This document shows positions 1 to 7,226 of a DNA stretch of 9,779 bases, one piece after another (position 1 is the first letter of the stretch; each line of letters begins with the position of its first letter). The stretch is taken from NCBI GenBank assembly GCA_031295725.1, contig JAUMNV010000090.1:1-9779 (forward strand), given 5' to 3'. Both the position numbers and the translations under genes were made by a program. Source of the stretch: Collinsella sp. GTDB taxonomy: Bacteria > Actinomycetota > Coriobacteriia > Coriobacteriales > Coriobacteriaceae. The notes beneath the pieces were generated by a model. The model did not search any database. It was not told the origin of the DNA and saw only the letters and a list, made by a program, of their open reading frames with translations.

Positions 1-204
1 ATCGCTCGGATTGAGCAGCTCGTCCAGACTCACACCATAGAGCTTGGCGAGCGAGATCAGGTTCTCGGTATCGGGCGAGCTCTCCGCACGCTCCCATTTA
101 CTAACCGCCTGGCGCGACAGCCCCAGCTTTCGCGCCAGCCCTTCTTGGCTAAAGCCCTTGCTGCGGCGAAGGTCGGCGAGCCGCTGCGCAGTTTCTACAT
201 TCAT
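1..204 (-). CDS. XRE-family helix-turn-helix transcriptional regulator, N-terminal part (cut by window edge)
   Basis: The visible 68 residues begin MNVETAQRLADLRRSKGFSQ and are a complete XRE/Cro-C1 helix-turn-helix domain. The recognition region reads GLARKLGLSRQAVSKWERA (residues 26-44), followed by the usual SSPDTENLISLAKLYGVSLDELL helix 4-5 stretch. That pattern is characteristic of DNA-binding repressors or activators. The ATG at 202-204 is chosen because AGGAGG lies four bases upstream of it on the minus strand. No stop is reached, so the effector or membrane part that normally follows the domain lies beyond the left edge and the signal sensed cannot be named. It is divergent from the methyltransferase gene at 472 and could regulate that intergenic region, itself included; this is inference only. 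Confidence 0.93.
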   Translation of the reverse strand, partial: MNVETAQRLADLRRSKGFSQEGLARKLGLSRQAVSKWERAESSPDTENLISLAKLYGVSLDELLNPSD

Positions 205-253
205 GGTTCCTCCTATGTGATGCCAGCCGTGCCGCCGGACCGTTTTTGTTCTT

Positions 254-263
254 AAGGCGCCTT
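254..263. promoter_or_regulatory. Perfect 10-base palindrome AAGGCGCCTT
   Basis: A perfect dyad lies about 50 bases upstream of the XRE start codon, a position where an autoregulatory operator could sit. GGCGCC is also common in the hairpins at 7197-7272, so it may simply be a frequent GC-rich word here. The operator role is a weak inference. Confidence 0.2.
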
Positions 264-322
264 GCACAGTTAAAAATCTATCCGCCACCGCCAAAAGCAT
301 GCCACCTATTCTAGTGAGATTT

Positions 323-351
323 TTGACAACTGGCGGTTGCGGGCAGATATG
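323..351 (+). promoter_or_regulatory. Possible promoter for the methyltransferase gene (TTGACA box)
   Basis: A perfect TTGACA (323-328) is followed after 17 bases by GATATG (346-351), a weak -10 element. Transcription from here would give a leader of about 110 bases before the GTG start at 472. A second, equally imperfect candidate is TTGCGG (405-410) with CATACT (429-434), which would give a leader of about 30 bases and overlaps a palindrome. The sequence alone does not decide between them. Confidence 0.35.
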
Positions 352-420
352 AGCTGCGGAAATGTGTCCAAACAAAGCAATGAGCCGCAGCTCGGTTGTC
401 CCCGTTGCGGCGTTAACGGT

Positions 421-434
421 AGTATGGTCATACT
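421..434. promoter_or_regulatory. Operator-like palindrome AGTATG-GT-CATACT
   Basis: Two perfect 6-base half-sites separated by two bases lie 38-51 bases upstream of the GTG start at 472. The right half-site CATACT doubles as a plausible -10 box. Such a dyad over a -10 region is a typical repressor site. The divergent XRE gene is an obvious candidate regulator, but nothing here proves that it binds. Confidence 0.35.
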
Positions 435-471
435 GTTTATTCCGCACCGCCAACGGAGGGAGTTCCGCGCC

Positions 472-1344
472 GTGAACCGCGATTTCGCCTCATCGCTCAT
501 CCAGCTCAACAACACGTTCTATCGCGAGCACTCCGCCTCCTTTTCCGATACGCGCCAGGCCCCGTGGCCCGGCTGGGTGCGCACCATGGACATCGCGCTC
601 GAACAGCTCGACGTCGCCACGATCGAGCATCCCGTCCGCGTCTTCGATCTCGCCTGCGGCAATATGCGATTCGAAAACTTTGCCGCCGGCGGCGCACTTG
701 CCGCCAAGGGCGTCGATGGCGCAAACCCCTCGGCAGATGCCAGCTGCCCGTTTGAGTTCTATGGTGTTGACTCGTGTCAGGATTTGGCTATCGATGCGCA
801 CGGTCACGCCCTGCGCATTCCCAACCTGCACTTCCAGGAACTCGACGTGCTTGACGCCCTTATGAAGCTCAACCCCGCCGAGACGCCCGACGTGCTTTTC
901 GACGCCCCGCTCGCCGATATCTCGGTCTGCTTTGGCTTTATGCACCACGTGCCGTCGTGCGAGTACCGCGTACGCGTGCTCGACGCCCTGGTGCGGCAAA
1001 CGCGCCCGGGCGGCATCATCGCCATCAGCTTTTGGGAGTTTATGAACGACGAGCGCATGGCGCGCAAGGCCGTTCGAGCCGAAGCCCGCGCCGAGCTCAC
1101 CCCGCCGTTTGAGGGTTACGATTCCGCGCAGTTTGAAGCCGGCGACCACCTCATTGGCTGGCAAAACGACCGCCACGCCTACCGCTACTGCCATCACTTT
1201 GACGATCAGCAGATCACCGACCTGGTGCGCGGCGTCCGTACGTTCTACAAGAGCGGCGAGGTCCCCGTGCGCGAGCTTGAGCGCTTCCATGCCGACGGTC
1301 GCAGCGGCGAGCTCAACCGTTATGTGATCCTCAAGCGCCTGTAG
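472..1344 (+). CDS. Class I SAM-dependent methyltransferase resembling the Trm9/ALKBH8 tRNA methyltransferase domain
   Basis: This is a 290-residue Rossmann-fold methyltransferase. Residues 13-35 contain NNTFYREHSASFSDTRQAPW then PGW. This is close to the 'Y..IA..FS.TR..PWP.v..Fl' opening of the eukaryotic Trm9/ALKBH8 family, which methylates carboxymethyl-uridine at the tRNA wobble base. The SAM site follows: VFDLACGNMRFENF (57-70, motif I), FYGVD (96-100, acidic ribose contact), DISVCFGFMHHVPS (149-162, with the HH typical of that group) and RPGGIIAISFWEF (178-190). The C-terminus carries IGWQ (228-231) and FHADG...LNRYVILKRL (272-290). About 25 residues are inserted between motif I and the second strand. 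The GTG at 472 is preferred because GGAGGGAG lies 9-12 bases upstream; the reading frame is open back to 337, but that stretch holds promoter-like and palindromic DNA. The tRNA substrate is inferred from similarity and from the trmB-like neighbour. A small-molecule methyltransferase remains possible. Confidence 0.85.
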   Translation: MNRDFASSLIQLNNTFYREHSASFSDTRQAPWPGWVRTMDIALEQLDVATIEHPVRVFDLACGNMRFENFAAGGALAAKGVDGANPSADASCPFEFYGVDSCQDLAIDAHGHALRIPNLHFQELDVLDALMKLNPAETPDVLFDAPLADISVCFGFMHHVPSCEYRVRVLDALVRQTRPGGIIAISFWEFMNDERMARKAVRAEARAELTPPFEGYDSAQFEAGDHLIGWQNDRHAYRYCHHFDDQQITDLVRGVRTFYKSGEVPVRELERFHADGRSGELNRYVILKRL

Positions 1345-1348
1345 GCAC

Positions 1349-1440
1349 CGACGACTCGCCGTCGAGCCGTACCGCATCTTTCGGGCAAATAATGCCCACC
1401 CCTTTTCAACCCATTGACGGAACGCGCAGCTATGCGTTCC
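1349..1440. other. Intergenic stretch with three short hairpins before the trmB-like gene
   Basis: Three small stems can be drawn: CGACG/CGTCG (1349-1353 with 1360-1364), GGGCA/TGCCC (1383-1387 with 1393-1397, followed by ACCCCTTTT) and GGAACGC/GCGTTCC (1419-1425 with 1434-1440). The second has a short T run and could be a weak terminator. The third ends 12 bases before the ribosome binding site of the next gene and could influence its translation. A TTGACG at 1414-1419 has no well-placed -10 partner, so I cannot say whether the downstream gene has its own promoter. Confidence 0.3.
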
Positions 1441-1462
1441 ATATTTATGACCAAGGAGCCTC

Positions 1463-2302
1463 ATGGGAGCCGTCCACGTTCGCACGCCTAAGAACTTTGT
1501 GCTCAAGGAGCGCCTGGAGCGCTACGCCGATGCGATTGAGACAAACCCCGAGGCTTATGCCGGAGATTGGCGCAAGGCCTGTGCGCCCGCAGGCAGCAAG
1601 CCCTTCGAGCACCTTCACCTGGATCTTGGCTGTGGCAAGGGAACGTACCTTGTAGAGCGCGCGGGCCACGAGCCAAACACCCTCTTTATCGGCATGGACC
1701 AGGAGCCCATCTGCATTGCCTATGCCGCGCAGAAAATCTGCGAGCAGGAGCTATCCAACGCACTCGTCCTGCCCCGAGGCGCCGCATCGCTGCCACAGCT
1801 ATTTGCCGCAGGCGAGCTCGATGCCATCACCATCAACTTTCCCACGCCGCAGCCCAAGGCCAAGTACGCCAAAAAACGACTCGTCCATGTCGACCATTTG
1901 ATGCTCTACCGCCCGCTCTTTGCAGCCAACGCCACCGTCACGCTGCGCACCGACAGCAAACCATTGCGCGATTACGCCCTGGGACAGTTTGCCGCGGCCG
2001 GCTACGACACGCTTTGGGTAAGTGACGACGTACGCCGCGACCATCCCGAGCATCCCGAGACCGAGTACGAGCGCCGCACGCGCGAGATGGGTGCCGCCGT
2101 CTATGGCATTCGCGCCACACCTGGAGCGCAGCCCAGCGATGAACAGCTCGCGGCGGGCCGCGCGCAGGAGCAAAGCCTTGCCTGCTACCTGCCCGAAAAC
2201 CTCGATGCGCTCACCTATGTACCTCTGGGCATGGAAGAGGCCGTCGAGAACTTTAGAAACCGCGCCCGCAAAGGCAAGAAGCGCCTGCCGCAGGAGTCCT
2301 AG
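1463..2302 (+). CDS. trmB: TrmB-like tRNA (guanine-N7-)-methyltransferase with a diverged active-site motif
   Basis: This 279-residue protein has the TrmB layout: LDLGCGKG (53-60, SAM loop), FIGMDQE (75-81), NFPTPQPK (125-132), KKRLVHVDHL (137-146), LRTD (161-164) and PETEYERR (198-205, the P-x-T-x-[YF]-E motif). TrmB uses SAM to methylate N7 of guanine 46 in the tRNA variable loop. In standard TrmB the central motif is NF.DPWPK..H.KRR and its Asp is important for catalysis. Here Asp is Thr and Trp is Gln (TPQP), and the following His is also absent. About 60 residues extend beyond the usual C-terminus, ending in basic FRNRARKGKKRLPQES. The ATG is fixed by AAGGAG four bases upstream. The gene is 118 bases downstream of the other methyltransferase, so co-transcription is possible. 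TrmB membership is quite secure; whether it is catalytically standard is uncertain. Confidence 0.85.
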   Translation: MGAVHVRTPKNFVLKERLERYADAIETNPEAYAGDWRKACAPAGSKPFEHLHLDLGCGKGTYLVERAGHEPNTLFIGMDQEPICIAYAAQKICEQELSNALVLPRGAASLPQLFAAGELDAITINFPTPQPKAKYAKKRLVHVDHLMLYRPLFAANATVTLRTDSKPLRDYALGQFAAAGYDTLWVSDDVRRDHPEHPETEYERRTREMGAAVYGIRATPGAQPSDEQLAAGRAQEQSLACYLPENLDALTYVPLGMEEAVENFRNRARKGKKRLPQES

Positions 2303-2367
2303 GGGCTTCTGATGGTCGCGGCGTCGGCAAACAAGTGAAAATAGGCGTCAGCGAACGACCCTCAAAC

Positions 2368-2490
2368 CTAAGTGAGTAGACTTTTTTGCAATAGCCAAGC
2401 ACAACCCGCATAACGAAAACTAAAACCGCAGGTAGAGCTCTTGCGCAAAAGCCATGTGCTCGCGATATTGCAAAAAGTCTACTCACTTAG
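2368..2490. repeat. 123-base element bounded by a 25/26-base imperfect inverted repeat
   Basis: The left arm (2368-2393) reads CTAAGTGAGTAGAC, then six T, then GCAATA. The right arm (2466-2490) is its exact reverse complement except that its homopolymer is five A rather than six. The arms are separated by 72 bases with no long reading frame. I see no target-site duplication at the ends (AAAC to the left, CTGG to the right). It could be a small non-autonomous mobile element (MITE-like), a pair of opposed binding sites for one regulator, or a large RNA/DNA stem. It lies about 120 bases upstream of the helicase start, in the 310-base gap after trmB. Confidence 0.8.
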
Positions 2491-2572
2491 CTGGCAACTG
2501 CACCAAACGGCTGGGCAGAACGCCCATTTCCTGCATTTTCTCGCGCGCTGGCACCCCGCGCCGCTGCTACGC

Positions 2573-2578
2573 CATAAT
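2573..2578 (+). promoter_or_regulatory. Likely -10 box (CATAAT) of the helicase gene
   Basis: CATAAT matches the consensus at five of six positions and would start transcription near 2585, about 28 bases before the ATG at 2613. The -35 partner is poor: CTGGCA at 2548-2553 is the best match but is 19 bases away. The rest of the 2491-2612 stretch shows nothing else I recognise. Confidence 0.4.
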
Positions 2579-2612
2579 AGTTGGCGGACAAACGGCGAGA
2601 GAAAGCAACCAC

Positions 2613-5294
2613 ATGGCACAGACCACGACAGATACTTCCGCCAGCACCGTTTCTGGCGCCGGCGCCGCCAGCTCGTTCTCGGGCGGCACGGGAACCGAAG
2701 CCGAATTCGGCTCGCTCGGCGCGCTCTCCCCCACCTGGTGGGAGCCCGAGGATGGTAGCGAGCCCGAACCATGGCTCACGCCCGATCAGGCCTTCGAACG
2801 CTTCTTTGAATGGACAAGCGATCGCGGCATTGAGCTGTGGGATCACCAAGAAGAGGCCCTCATGGACCTGGCTGCCGGCGATCACATCATTTTAGGCACA
2901 CCGACCGGATCGGGTAAATCGCTCGTCGCGCTGGGCATGCTCTTTATGGGCATGGCACAGGGCAAGCGTTGCTATTACACGGCCCCTATCAAGGCCTTGG
3001 TCAGCGAAAAGTTCTTCGATCTGGTGCAGGTACTCGGCCGCGATAACGTCGGCATGATCACCGGCGATACGCATATCAATACCAAGGCGCCCGTCATCTG
3101 CTGCACGGCCGAAATCCTTGCCAACGATGCACTGCGCGAGGGCGAGGGCGCCGACGTGGGCTGCGTGGCCATGGACGAGTTCCACTACTTTGCCGACACC
3201 GACCGCGGCTGGGCCTGGCAGGTGCCGCTGCTCACCCTGCCCCACACGCAGTTTATGCTCATGAGCGCCACGCTCGGCGATGTCACCGCCATCGCCGCCT
3301 CACTCGAGGAACACACCGGCGCTGCTTGCGACTTGGTTGTCGACGCCCCACGCCCCGTGCCGCTGAGCTACGACTACGTGACGACCTCGCTCGAGGGCAC
3401 GGTCGAGCTCGCCATGCGCCGCGGCGAGGCCCCGCTCTATATCGTGCACTTTAGCCAGGATGCCGCCCTTGCGACGGCACAGTCGCTCGCCAATTTTGGC
3501 ATCGCCAGCAAGGAGCAGCGCGAGGCCATTAAGGAAGCCGCCAAAGGCACGAGCTTCTCGACGGCCTTTGGCAAGATCCTCAAGCGCTTGCTTGGCTGCG
3601 GCGTCGGCGTGCACCACGCCGGTATGCTGCCGCGCTATCGTCTGCTGGTCGAGCGCTTGGCGCAGCAGGGCCTGCTGCCTGTCATCTGCGGCACCGATAC
3701 GCTCGGCGTCGGCATCAACGTACCCATCCACACCGTGGTCCTCACCGCACTCACCAAGTTCGATGGCTACAAGATGCGTCGTCTGCGCGCCCGCGAGTTC
3801 CATCAGATTGCCGGTCGCGCCGGCCGTTCGGGCTTCGATACCGAGGGCATGGTCATCGCCGAGGCCCCGGAGCACGAGATCGAGAACGCCAAGCTCATGG
3901 CCAAGGCGGGTGACGACCCCAAGAAGCTCCGCAAGATTAAAAAGAAGAAGGCCCCCGAGGGCTTTGTCACCTGGAACAAGCAGACCTTTGAGCGCCTGAT
4001 TGAGACTCAACCCGAGACGCTCAAGCCGCGCCTGCGCATCACGCACTCCATGGTGATTAGCGTGGTCGAGCAGGGCGGCGACGCCCGTGCCCGCGTACAC
4101 GACCTCATCGAGACGAGCCTGCAGACCCCCGAGGAAAAGGCCAAGCTCGAGGTTCGCGCCGATGAAATCTTCGCCACACTCATCGATTCCGGCGTCGTCG
4201 TTCGCACCGAGGTGCCGCCCGCACCCGACGCCCCGACTGACGCCGCACCAGACATTGACTATGCACTGACGGTCGATCTGCCCGAGGACTTTGCGCTCGA
4301 TCAGCCGCTCTCGCCGTTCTTGCTTGCCGCGTTGGAGCTGCTCGATCCCGAGAGCGAGACCTATACCATGGATCTGATCTCGATGGTCGAGGCAACGCTC
4401 GAGGACCCCAAGCAGGTGCTGCGCGCACAGGAGCGCGCTGCGCGCGACCGCGCGATGGCCGAAATGAAGGCTGACGGCGTCGAGTATGAGGAGCGCTTGG
4501 AGCGCATTCAAGACGTCACGTACGAAAAGCCGCTCGAGGATTTGCTCGACGCCGCCTTTGACAAGTACTGCCAGGAAGTGCCCTGGGCAAACGACTATCA
4601 GCTCTCTCCCAAGAGCGTCCTGCGCGATATGCTGGAAAGCGCGAGCGATTTTAAGGGCTATATCCAAAAGCTCGGCATCGCCCGCTCCGAGGGCATTCTG
4701 CTGCGCTACCTAGCCGAGGCCTACCGTTCACTCGACCGCACCGTGCCCATCGAGAAGCGCGACGAGCGCCTGCGCGACATTATCTCGTGGCTGGGCTTTG
4801 TGGTGCGCTCGGTGGACTCGAGCCTGGTGGACGAGTGGGAGAACGCCGGCAACCCGGCAGCCCTCGACGCCGCGCCGCCGCAGGGCATCGACGAGGTCGT
4901 GGCGGACCGCCGCGGCTGCACGCTGTTGGTGCGCAACGCGCTCTTCCGCCGCGTGACCCTTGCCGCTCGCGAGCACGTTCGCGACCTGGGCGAGCTCGAC
5001 GACGACTGGGGCATGAGCGAAATCCGCTGGCAAAAGGCGCTCGATGCCTACCATGAGCAGCACGAGGAGATCCTCACCGACGGAGATGCCCGCAGCGCCG
5101 CGATGTTTTCCATTGACGAGTCCGGCGAGAAGACCGCGCACGTATGGCACGTGCACCAGATCTTTGCCGACGAGGATGGCGACCACGATTTTGGCATCAT
5201 GGGCGATGTCGATCTGGACGCCACGCAAGACGGTGGCGAGGTCATCTTCAAAAACTACCGCGTCGGCTTTATCGAAGACCTGCTCGAGGACTAG
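2613..5294 (+). CDS. Ski2-like DEAD/DEAH-box helicase with DUF3516-type C-terminal region
   Basis: This is an 893-residue superfamily 2 helicase that probably unwinds RNA (or DNA) using ATP in the cytoplasm. Visible motifs in order: Q-like ELWDHQEEA (74-82), Walker A GTPTGSGKS (95-103), motif Ia TAPIKALV (123-130), TAEIL (165-169), Walker B box DEFH (188-191), SATLGD (218-223), VGVHHAGMLPRYR (331-343), TDTLGVGINVP (361-371, motif V) and HQIAGRAGRSG (397-407, motif VI). Motifs V and VI and the HHAGM block are typical of the Ski2/Mtr4/Hel308 branch. The basic KKLRKIKKKKAPEG stretch (437-450) and the following roughly 440 residues match the layout of actinobacterial helicases carrying DUF3516. 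The first 40 residues are a low-complexity Ser/Gly/Thr/Ala tail. The frame is open back to 2454, but that stretch contains the inverted repeat and the -10 box, so the ATG at 2613 is preferred, although its ribosome binding site (GAGAGAAAG) is weak. Confidence 0.93.
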   Translation: MAQTTTDTSASTVSGAGAASSFSGGTGTEAEFGSLGALSPTWWEPEDGSEPEPWLTPDQAFERFFEWTSDRGIELWDHQEEALMDLAAGDHIILGTPTGSGKSLVALGMLFMGMAQGKRCYYTAPIKALVSEKFFDLVQVLGRDNVGMITGDTHINTKAPVICCTAEILANDALREGEGADVGCVAMDEFHYFADTDRGWAWQVPLLTLPHTQFMLMSATLGDVTAIAASLEEHTGAACDLVVDAPRPVPLSYDYVTTSLEGTVELAMRRGEAPLYIVHFSQDAALATAQSLANFGIASKEQREAIKEAAKGTSFSTAFGKILKRLLGCGVGVHHAGMLPRYRLLVERLAQQGLLPVICGTDTLGVGINVPIHTVVLTALTKFDGYKMRRLRAREFHQIAGRAGRSGFDTEGMVIAEAPEHEIENAKLMAKAGDDPKKLRKIKKKKAPEGFVTWNKQTFERLIETQPETLKPRLRITHSMVISVVEQGGDARARVHDLIETSLQTPEEKAKLEVRADEIFATLIDSGVVVRTEVPPAPDAPTDAAPDIDYALTVDLPEDFALDQPLSPFLLAALELLDPESETYTMDLISMVEATLEDPKQVLRAQERAARDRAMAEMKADGVEYEERLERIQDVTYEKPLEDLLDAAFDKYCQEVPWANDYQLSPKSVLRDMLESASDFKGYIQKLGIARSEGILLRYLAEAYRSLDRTVPIEKRDERLRDIISWLGFVVRSVDSSLVDEWENAGNPAALDAAPPQGIDEVVADRRGCTLLVRNALFRRVTLAAREHVRDLGELDDDWGMSEIRWQKALDAYHEQHEEILTDGDARSAAMFSIDESGEKTAHVWHVHQIFADEDGDHDFGIMGDVDLDATQDGGEVIFKNYRVGFIEDLLED

Positions 5295-5317
5295 CCGAAC
5301 ATACTGGAACGAAACGA

Positions 5318-5357
5318 AGCGGGGTCGCTGGCAACATCGCCAGCGGCCCCGCTTTTT
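5318..5357 (+). terminator. Strong intrinsic terminator after the helicase gene
   Basis: Arms AGCGGGGTCGCTGGC (5318-5332) and GCCAGCGGCCCCGCT (5339-5353) form a 15-base-pair stem with one G-U pair, a six-base loop (AACATC) and a T run to 5357. The next gene converges from the right and stops at 5375. On the minus strand the stem is followed by TTCGTTTCGTTCC, so it may also act, less efficiently, in the other direction. Confidence 0.93.
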
Positions 5358-5374
5358 GCGCGATACGCTATCCC

Positions 5375-7132
5375 CTACTCGGTATCCTCGACCTCATACG
5401 AATCCGCCTCGGCTGGCTCATCGTTTGTCTCTGTCGCAGCCCCGCGCGCCTCGTCAAACGCGGCCTTCATGGTCTTGTTGCCCCACGTGAGCTTGCGAAT
5501 GGTAAGATCGTCGGCCTTCTTATTGGCTAGGCGCAGATTGTTCTCGGAGGATAGCAATGCCTCCTTGGTTTTCTGCAGATGGCTAATCGTCTTGTCGATC
5601 TCATCGATCGCCGTTTGGAACTTGCGGCTCGCGATCTCGTAGTTGCGGCCGAAATCGTTCTTGAACTTTTCCATCTTGGCTTCGAAGTTCGTGACGTCGA
5701 TATTCTGCTGCTTGTACTCCGCCAGCTCCTGCTTATAGCGCAGTGAACCCATGGCGGCGTTGCGCAGCAACGTAATCATGGGAATGAAGAACTGCGGGCG
5801 GATCACGTACATCTTCTCATAGCGGTAACTCACGTCGACGATACCCGCGTTATAGAGGTCACTCTCGGGCTCCAGCAGGGTGCAGAGCACCGCATACTCG
5901 CAGCCTTTCTGACGACGATCGTGATCGAGTTTCTTAAAGAAATCCTCGTTCTTGTGTTTGGTCGCGGTCTCGTCGTTCTCGTTTTTCATCTCGAACATAA
6001 TTGAGATGACCTCGTTGCCGCTCGCGTCGCACTCACGGAAGATAAAATCGCCCTTGGTGCCCTCGGACGCATCGTTATCCTTCTCGAAGTACGCGTTGGG
6101 AAACGCCGTCATGCGCAGACGGTTGAACTCGGTCTCGCAGTGCTGCTCGAGCGACTCGCCCACCATCTTGGTGGACAGGCGGACCTTCATGTCCTTAAGG
6201 CGCTCAATCTCTTCGTCCTTGTAGCGAATCAGGTCATCGCTCGCGCGCTTGGCCTGCGCGAGCTCGAGCTCATGTGCCGCCTTGACCTGTTCCTCGCGAG
6301 AATCGCGCACCGCCAACTCGCTCGTCAGCTTGGCACGTGCCTCATCGCGCTCTCGTTCCGCCGCGGCGACCGCCTTCGACAGCTCCATTTTTGCAGAAAG
6401 TTCTTGCTCACGAAGCTGTGCACGAAGGCCCTCGGCCTCGCGCTCGGACTGAGTCTTAGCATTCGAGAACTTCTCACGCACTTCTGTCTGGTAATCGGAA
6501 AGCTTACGATTCGCTTCGTTTTGCGCAGCCTCGAGCTTACGCTGCGCCTCGGCCGCAGCAGTTGCGAGTGCCATTTCTTGAGCCTTATCTGCGGCGGCAA
6601 GCTTTGCCTGCAACTCCGCAATCTGAGCATCGCGCGCGGCGAGGTCATTTTGAGTCGCATTGCGTACCGCGGCTTCGGCAAGCTTTGCTTCGTCATCTTT
6701 GCGCCCAAGCTGCGCACGCAGGCTATCAATCTCACGCTGGAGCTCGGCATTCTCCTTTTGAGCATCGGCGCGGGCCTCAACCGCCGCGCGCTGGCTTGCA
6801 CTCTCGCGCTCTGCGGCAGCGCCCTCGAGCTTAGCGCGCAACTCGGCAAGCTCGGCATCGCGCTTGGCAACCTCTTGTGCCAGCTGCTGAGCTGCAGCAT
6901 TCTTCTGCTCGACAAGCTGAGCGTTGCGCTGAGACTCTGCCTTTTGCAAGGCGGCCGTCGAACGCGAGCGTTCAAGCTCCAGCGCCTGCTCGCCCTCGCG
7001 CTGGACAGCCTTCACACGCTCATCCAGGTCGCGCGAAAACTCGGCATCGCGCACTTGCTTGACGATATCCGCATAGCCGGACGCATCGACCTTAAAAACT
7101 TCGCCGCAATGCGGGCACTTGATCTCGTTCAT
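5375..7132 (-). CDS. DUF2130 domain protein: zinc-knuckle-like start, long coiled coil, nuclease-like C-terminal domain
   Basis: This 585-residue protein opens with MNEIKCPHCGEVFKVD, a single CPHC pair like half of a zinc ribbon. Residues about 30-320 are Ala/Glu/Arg/Gln/Lys-rich with heptad spacing and essentially no Pro, which indicates a long coiled coil. The conserved DUF2130 region follows: FNRLRMTAFPNAYFEKD (336-352), KGDFIF (360-365), IMFEMKNE (378-385), HKNEDFFKKLDHDRR (393-407), CEYAVLCTLLEPESD (411-425) and RPQFFIPMITLLRNA (445-459). The spacing of GDF (D362) and E-M-K (381-383) resembles a PD-(D/E)XK nuclease core, as in RmuC. That is my reading of the motif, not a demonstrated activity. 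The tail (560-585) is acidic and probably disordered. The start is supported by GAGGAG five bases upstream. It has its own leader downstream of the 7190-7226 terminator and is probably transcribed separately. Biological role unknown. Confidence 0.92.
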   Translation of the reverse strand: MNEIKCPHCGEVFKVDASGYADIVKQVRDAEFSRDLDERVKAVQREGEQALELERSRSTAALQKAESQRNAQLVEQKNAAAQQLAQEVAKRDAELAELRAKLEGAAAERESASQRAAVEARADAQKENAELQREIDSLRAQLGRKDDEAKLAEAAVRNATQNDLAARDAQIAELQAKLAAADKAQEMALATAAAEAQRKLEAAQNEANRKLSDYQTEVREKFSNAKTQSEREAEGLRAQLREQELSAKMELSKAVAAAERERDEARAKLTSELAVRDSREEQVKAAHELELAQAKRASDDLIRYKDEEIERLKDMKVRLSTKMVGESLEQHCETEFNRLRMTAFPNAYFEKDNDASEGTKGDFIFRECDASGNEVISIMFEMKNENDETATKHKNEDFFKKLDHDRRQKGCEYAVLCTLLEPESDLYNAGIVDVSYRYEKMYVIRPQFFIPMITLLRNAAMGSLRYKQELAEYKQQNIDVTNFEAKMEKFKNDFGRNYEIASRKFQTAIDEIDKTISHLQKTKEALLSSENNLRLANKKADDLTIRKLTWGNKTMKAAFDEARGAATETNDEPAEADSYEVEDTE

Positions 7133-7189
7133 AGCAGCTCCTCGATGGACGCAAATTTCAACCGCCTACACTCTACCGCGCCGCACGGA

Positions 7190-7226
7190 CAAAAAAGGCG
7201 CCGCTGCCATAATGGCAACGGCGCCA
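7190..7226 (-). terminator. Intrinsic terminator of the metallophosphoesterase operon
   Basis: Read on the minus strand, GGCGCCGTTGCCAT pairs with ATGGCAGCGGCGCC around a very short AT-rich loop (7197-7225) and is followed at once by six T (7196-7191). The single imperfect pair is a G-U wobble in the minus-strand RNA but would be a C-A mismatch in plus-strand RNA. This points to function in minus-strand transcripts. It lies about 50 bases downstream of the metallophosphoesterase stop codon. Confidence 0.88.

Noticed and set aside
337..471. 45-codon upstream extension of the first methyltransferase
   Set aside because: The stretch holds promoter-like boxes and a palindrome. The start at 472 has a GGAGGGAG site and matches where the family homology begins, though the CPRCG in the extension was considered as a zinc-knuckle start.
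490..1506. Minus-strand 338-codon reading frame overlapping the first methyltransferase
   Set aside because: It is antisense to a recognisable methyltransferase, has no domain character, and its length is explained by low stop-codon frequency in GC-rich DNA.
2454..2612. 53-codon upstream extension of the helicase frame
   Set aside because: It would translate the right arm of the inverted repeat and the CATAAT promoter box. Its residues (CSRYCKKSTHL...) look non-coding and there is no good ribosome binding site.
3300..4667. Minus-strand 455-codon reading frame inside the helicase gene
   Set aside because: Repetitive Leu/Gly/Ala/His composition opposite a clear helicase with all motifs; a shadow frame.
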